Positions 63,956 through 64,000 of a DNA stretch of 64,000 nucleotides are shown here, piece by piece. Position numbers and translations under genes: made by a program. The stretch's first letter is position 1. Every line of letters starts with the position of its first letter. Below the pieces are notes generated by a model. It was not told where the DNA came from. It saw only the letters and a list, made by a program, of their open reading frames with translations, and did not search any database. The DNA is from Solimicrobium silvestre (GTDB lineage Bacteria; Pseudomonadota; Gammaproteobacteria; Burkholderiales; Burkholderiaceae_D). Location of the stretch: positions 62,001-126,000 of the forward strand of contig NZ_PUGF01000001.1 in NCBI RefSeq assembly GCF_002976435.1. Reading direction: 5' to 3'.

Positions 63956-64000
63956 GTCTCATCCAATATTTTTATATGATAAATTTGTTTGAAAACTCTC

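Overview
The window reads as chromosome of a moderately AT-rich betaproteobacterium of the order Burkholderiales, most likely family Oxalobacteraceae (Undibacterium- or Herminiimonas-like). This is inferred from protein families and from several gene strings typical of that order: ribF-ileS-lspA-coaBC-dut; clpS-clpA facing a cold-shock gene and icd; rpsT divergent from murJ; and exbB-exbD-lpxK-Trm112-kdsB-adk. No database search was possible.

Layout. 1-8.8 kb: the 3' end of glnE, a giant secreted DUF3857/transglutaminase/Sel1-repeat protein, a MAPEG protein, a DUF898 membrane protein followed by an M48 protease, then rsmE and a YidB-like gene. 8.9-15.4 kb: the ribF-ileS-lspA-coaBC-dut housekeeping string, with a two-hairpin REP/BIME-like element wedged against lspA. 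15.5-25.2 kb: accessory genes, namely a secreted alpha/beta hydrolase with a duplicated C-terminal module, a decayed helix-turn-helix gene, a lipoprotein chitinase, a Tat-exported BBE-type flavoprotein divergent from a membrane LytTR regulator, a GNAT, a YegD-like Hsp70, a DNA glycosylase and a Phd/RelE-type toxin-antitoxin pair behind a perfect 16-bp palindrome. 25.2-30.1 kb: a compact class II microcin/bacteriocin export locus on the minus strand (HlyD-type adaptor, double-glycine precursor, three related small membrane proteins of which one is frameshifted, C39-peptidase ABC exporter). 30.5-50.9 kb: a chemotaxis receptor, DinB, clpA/clpS, csp, icd, rluE, a DUF192 protein, rpsT, murJ, cupin, LysE, elbB, a J-domain-like protein, a TfoX-N protein, an acyltransferase, an ABC-F ATPase and a MASE1-PAS-GGDEF-EAL protein. 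50.9-52.6 kb: a small AT-rich accessory patch (a hypothetical membrane protein and a GDCCVxC-like Cys-rich protein) ending at a tRNA-Arg(CCU). 52.7-60.1 kb: an MscS channel, a membrane pyrophosphatase and the lipid A/KDO operon. 60.1-61.2 kb: a 1.1-kb non-coding array of seven DnaA-box-like repeats. 61.2-64 kb: xseA, sodB and a chalcone-isomerase-like secreted protein.

The two most interesting things are the microcin locus, a complete precursor/immunity-candidate/export module with a broken immunity-like paralogue, and the repeat array before xseA. In the array, a dyad (CACA-N5-TGTG) fused to a DnaA-box-like 9-mer recurs seven times. Six of the copies form a 390-bp A-B-C triplet present twice in tandem, and the second triplet has been split by about 52 extra bp carrying half of another dispersed repeat. 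Two other dispersed repeat families are visible: a GTGGGCAC hairpin (three copies) and an imperfect palindrome of about 100 bp beside icd.
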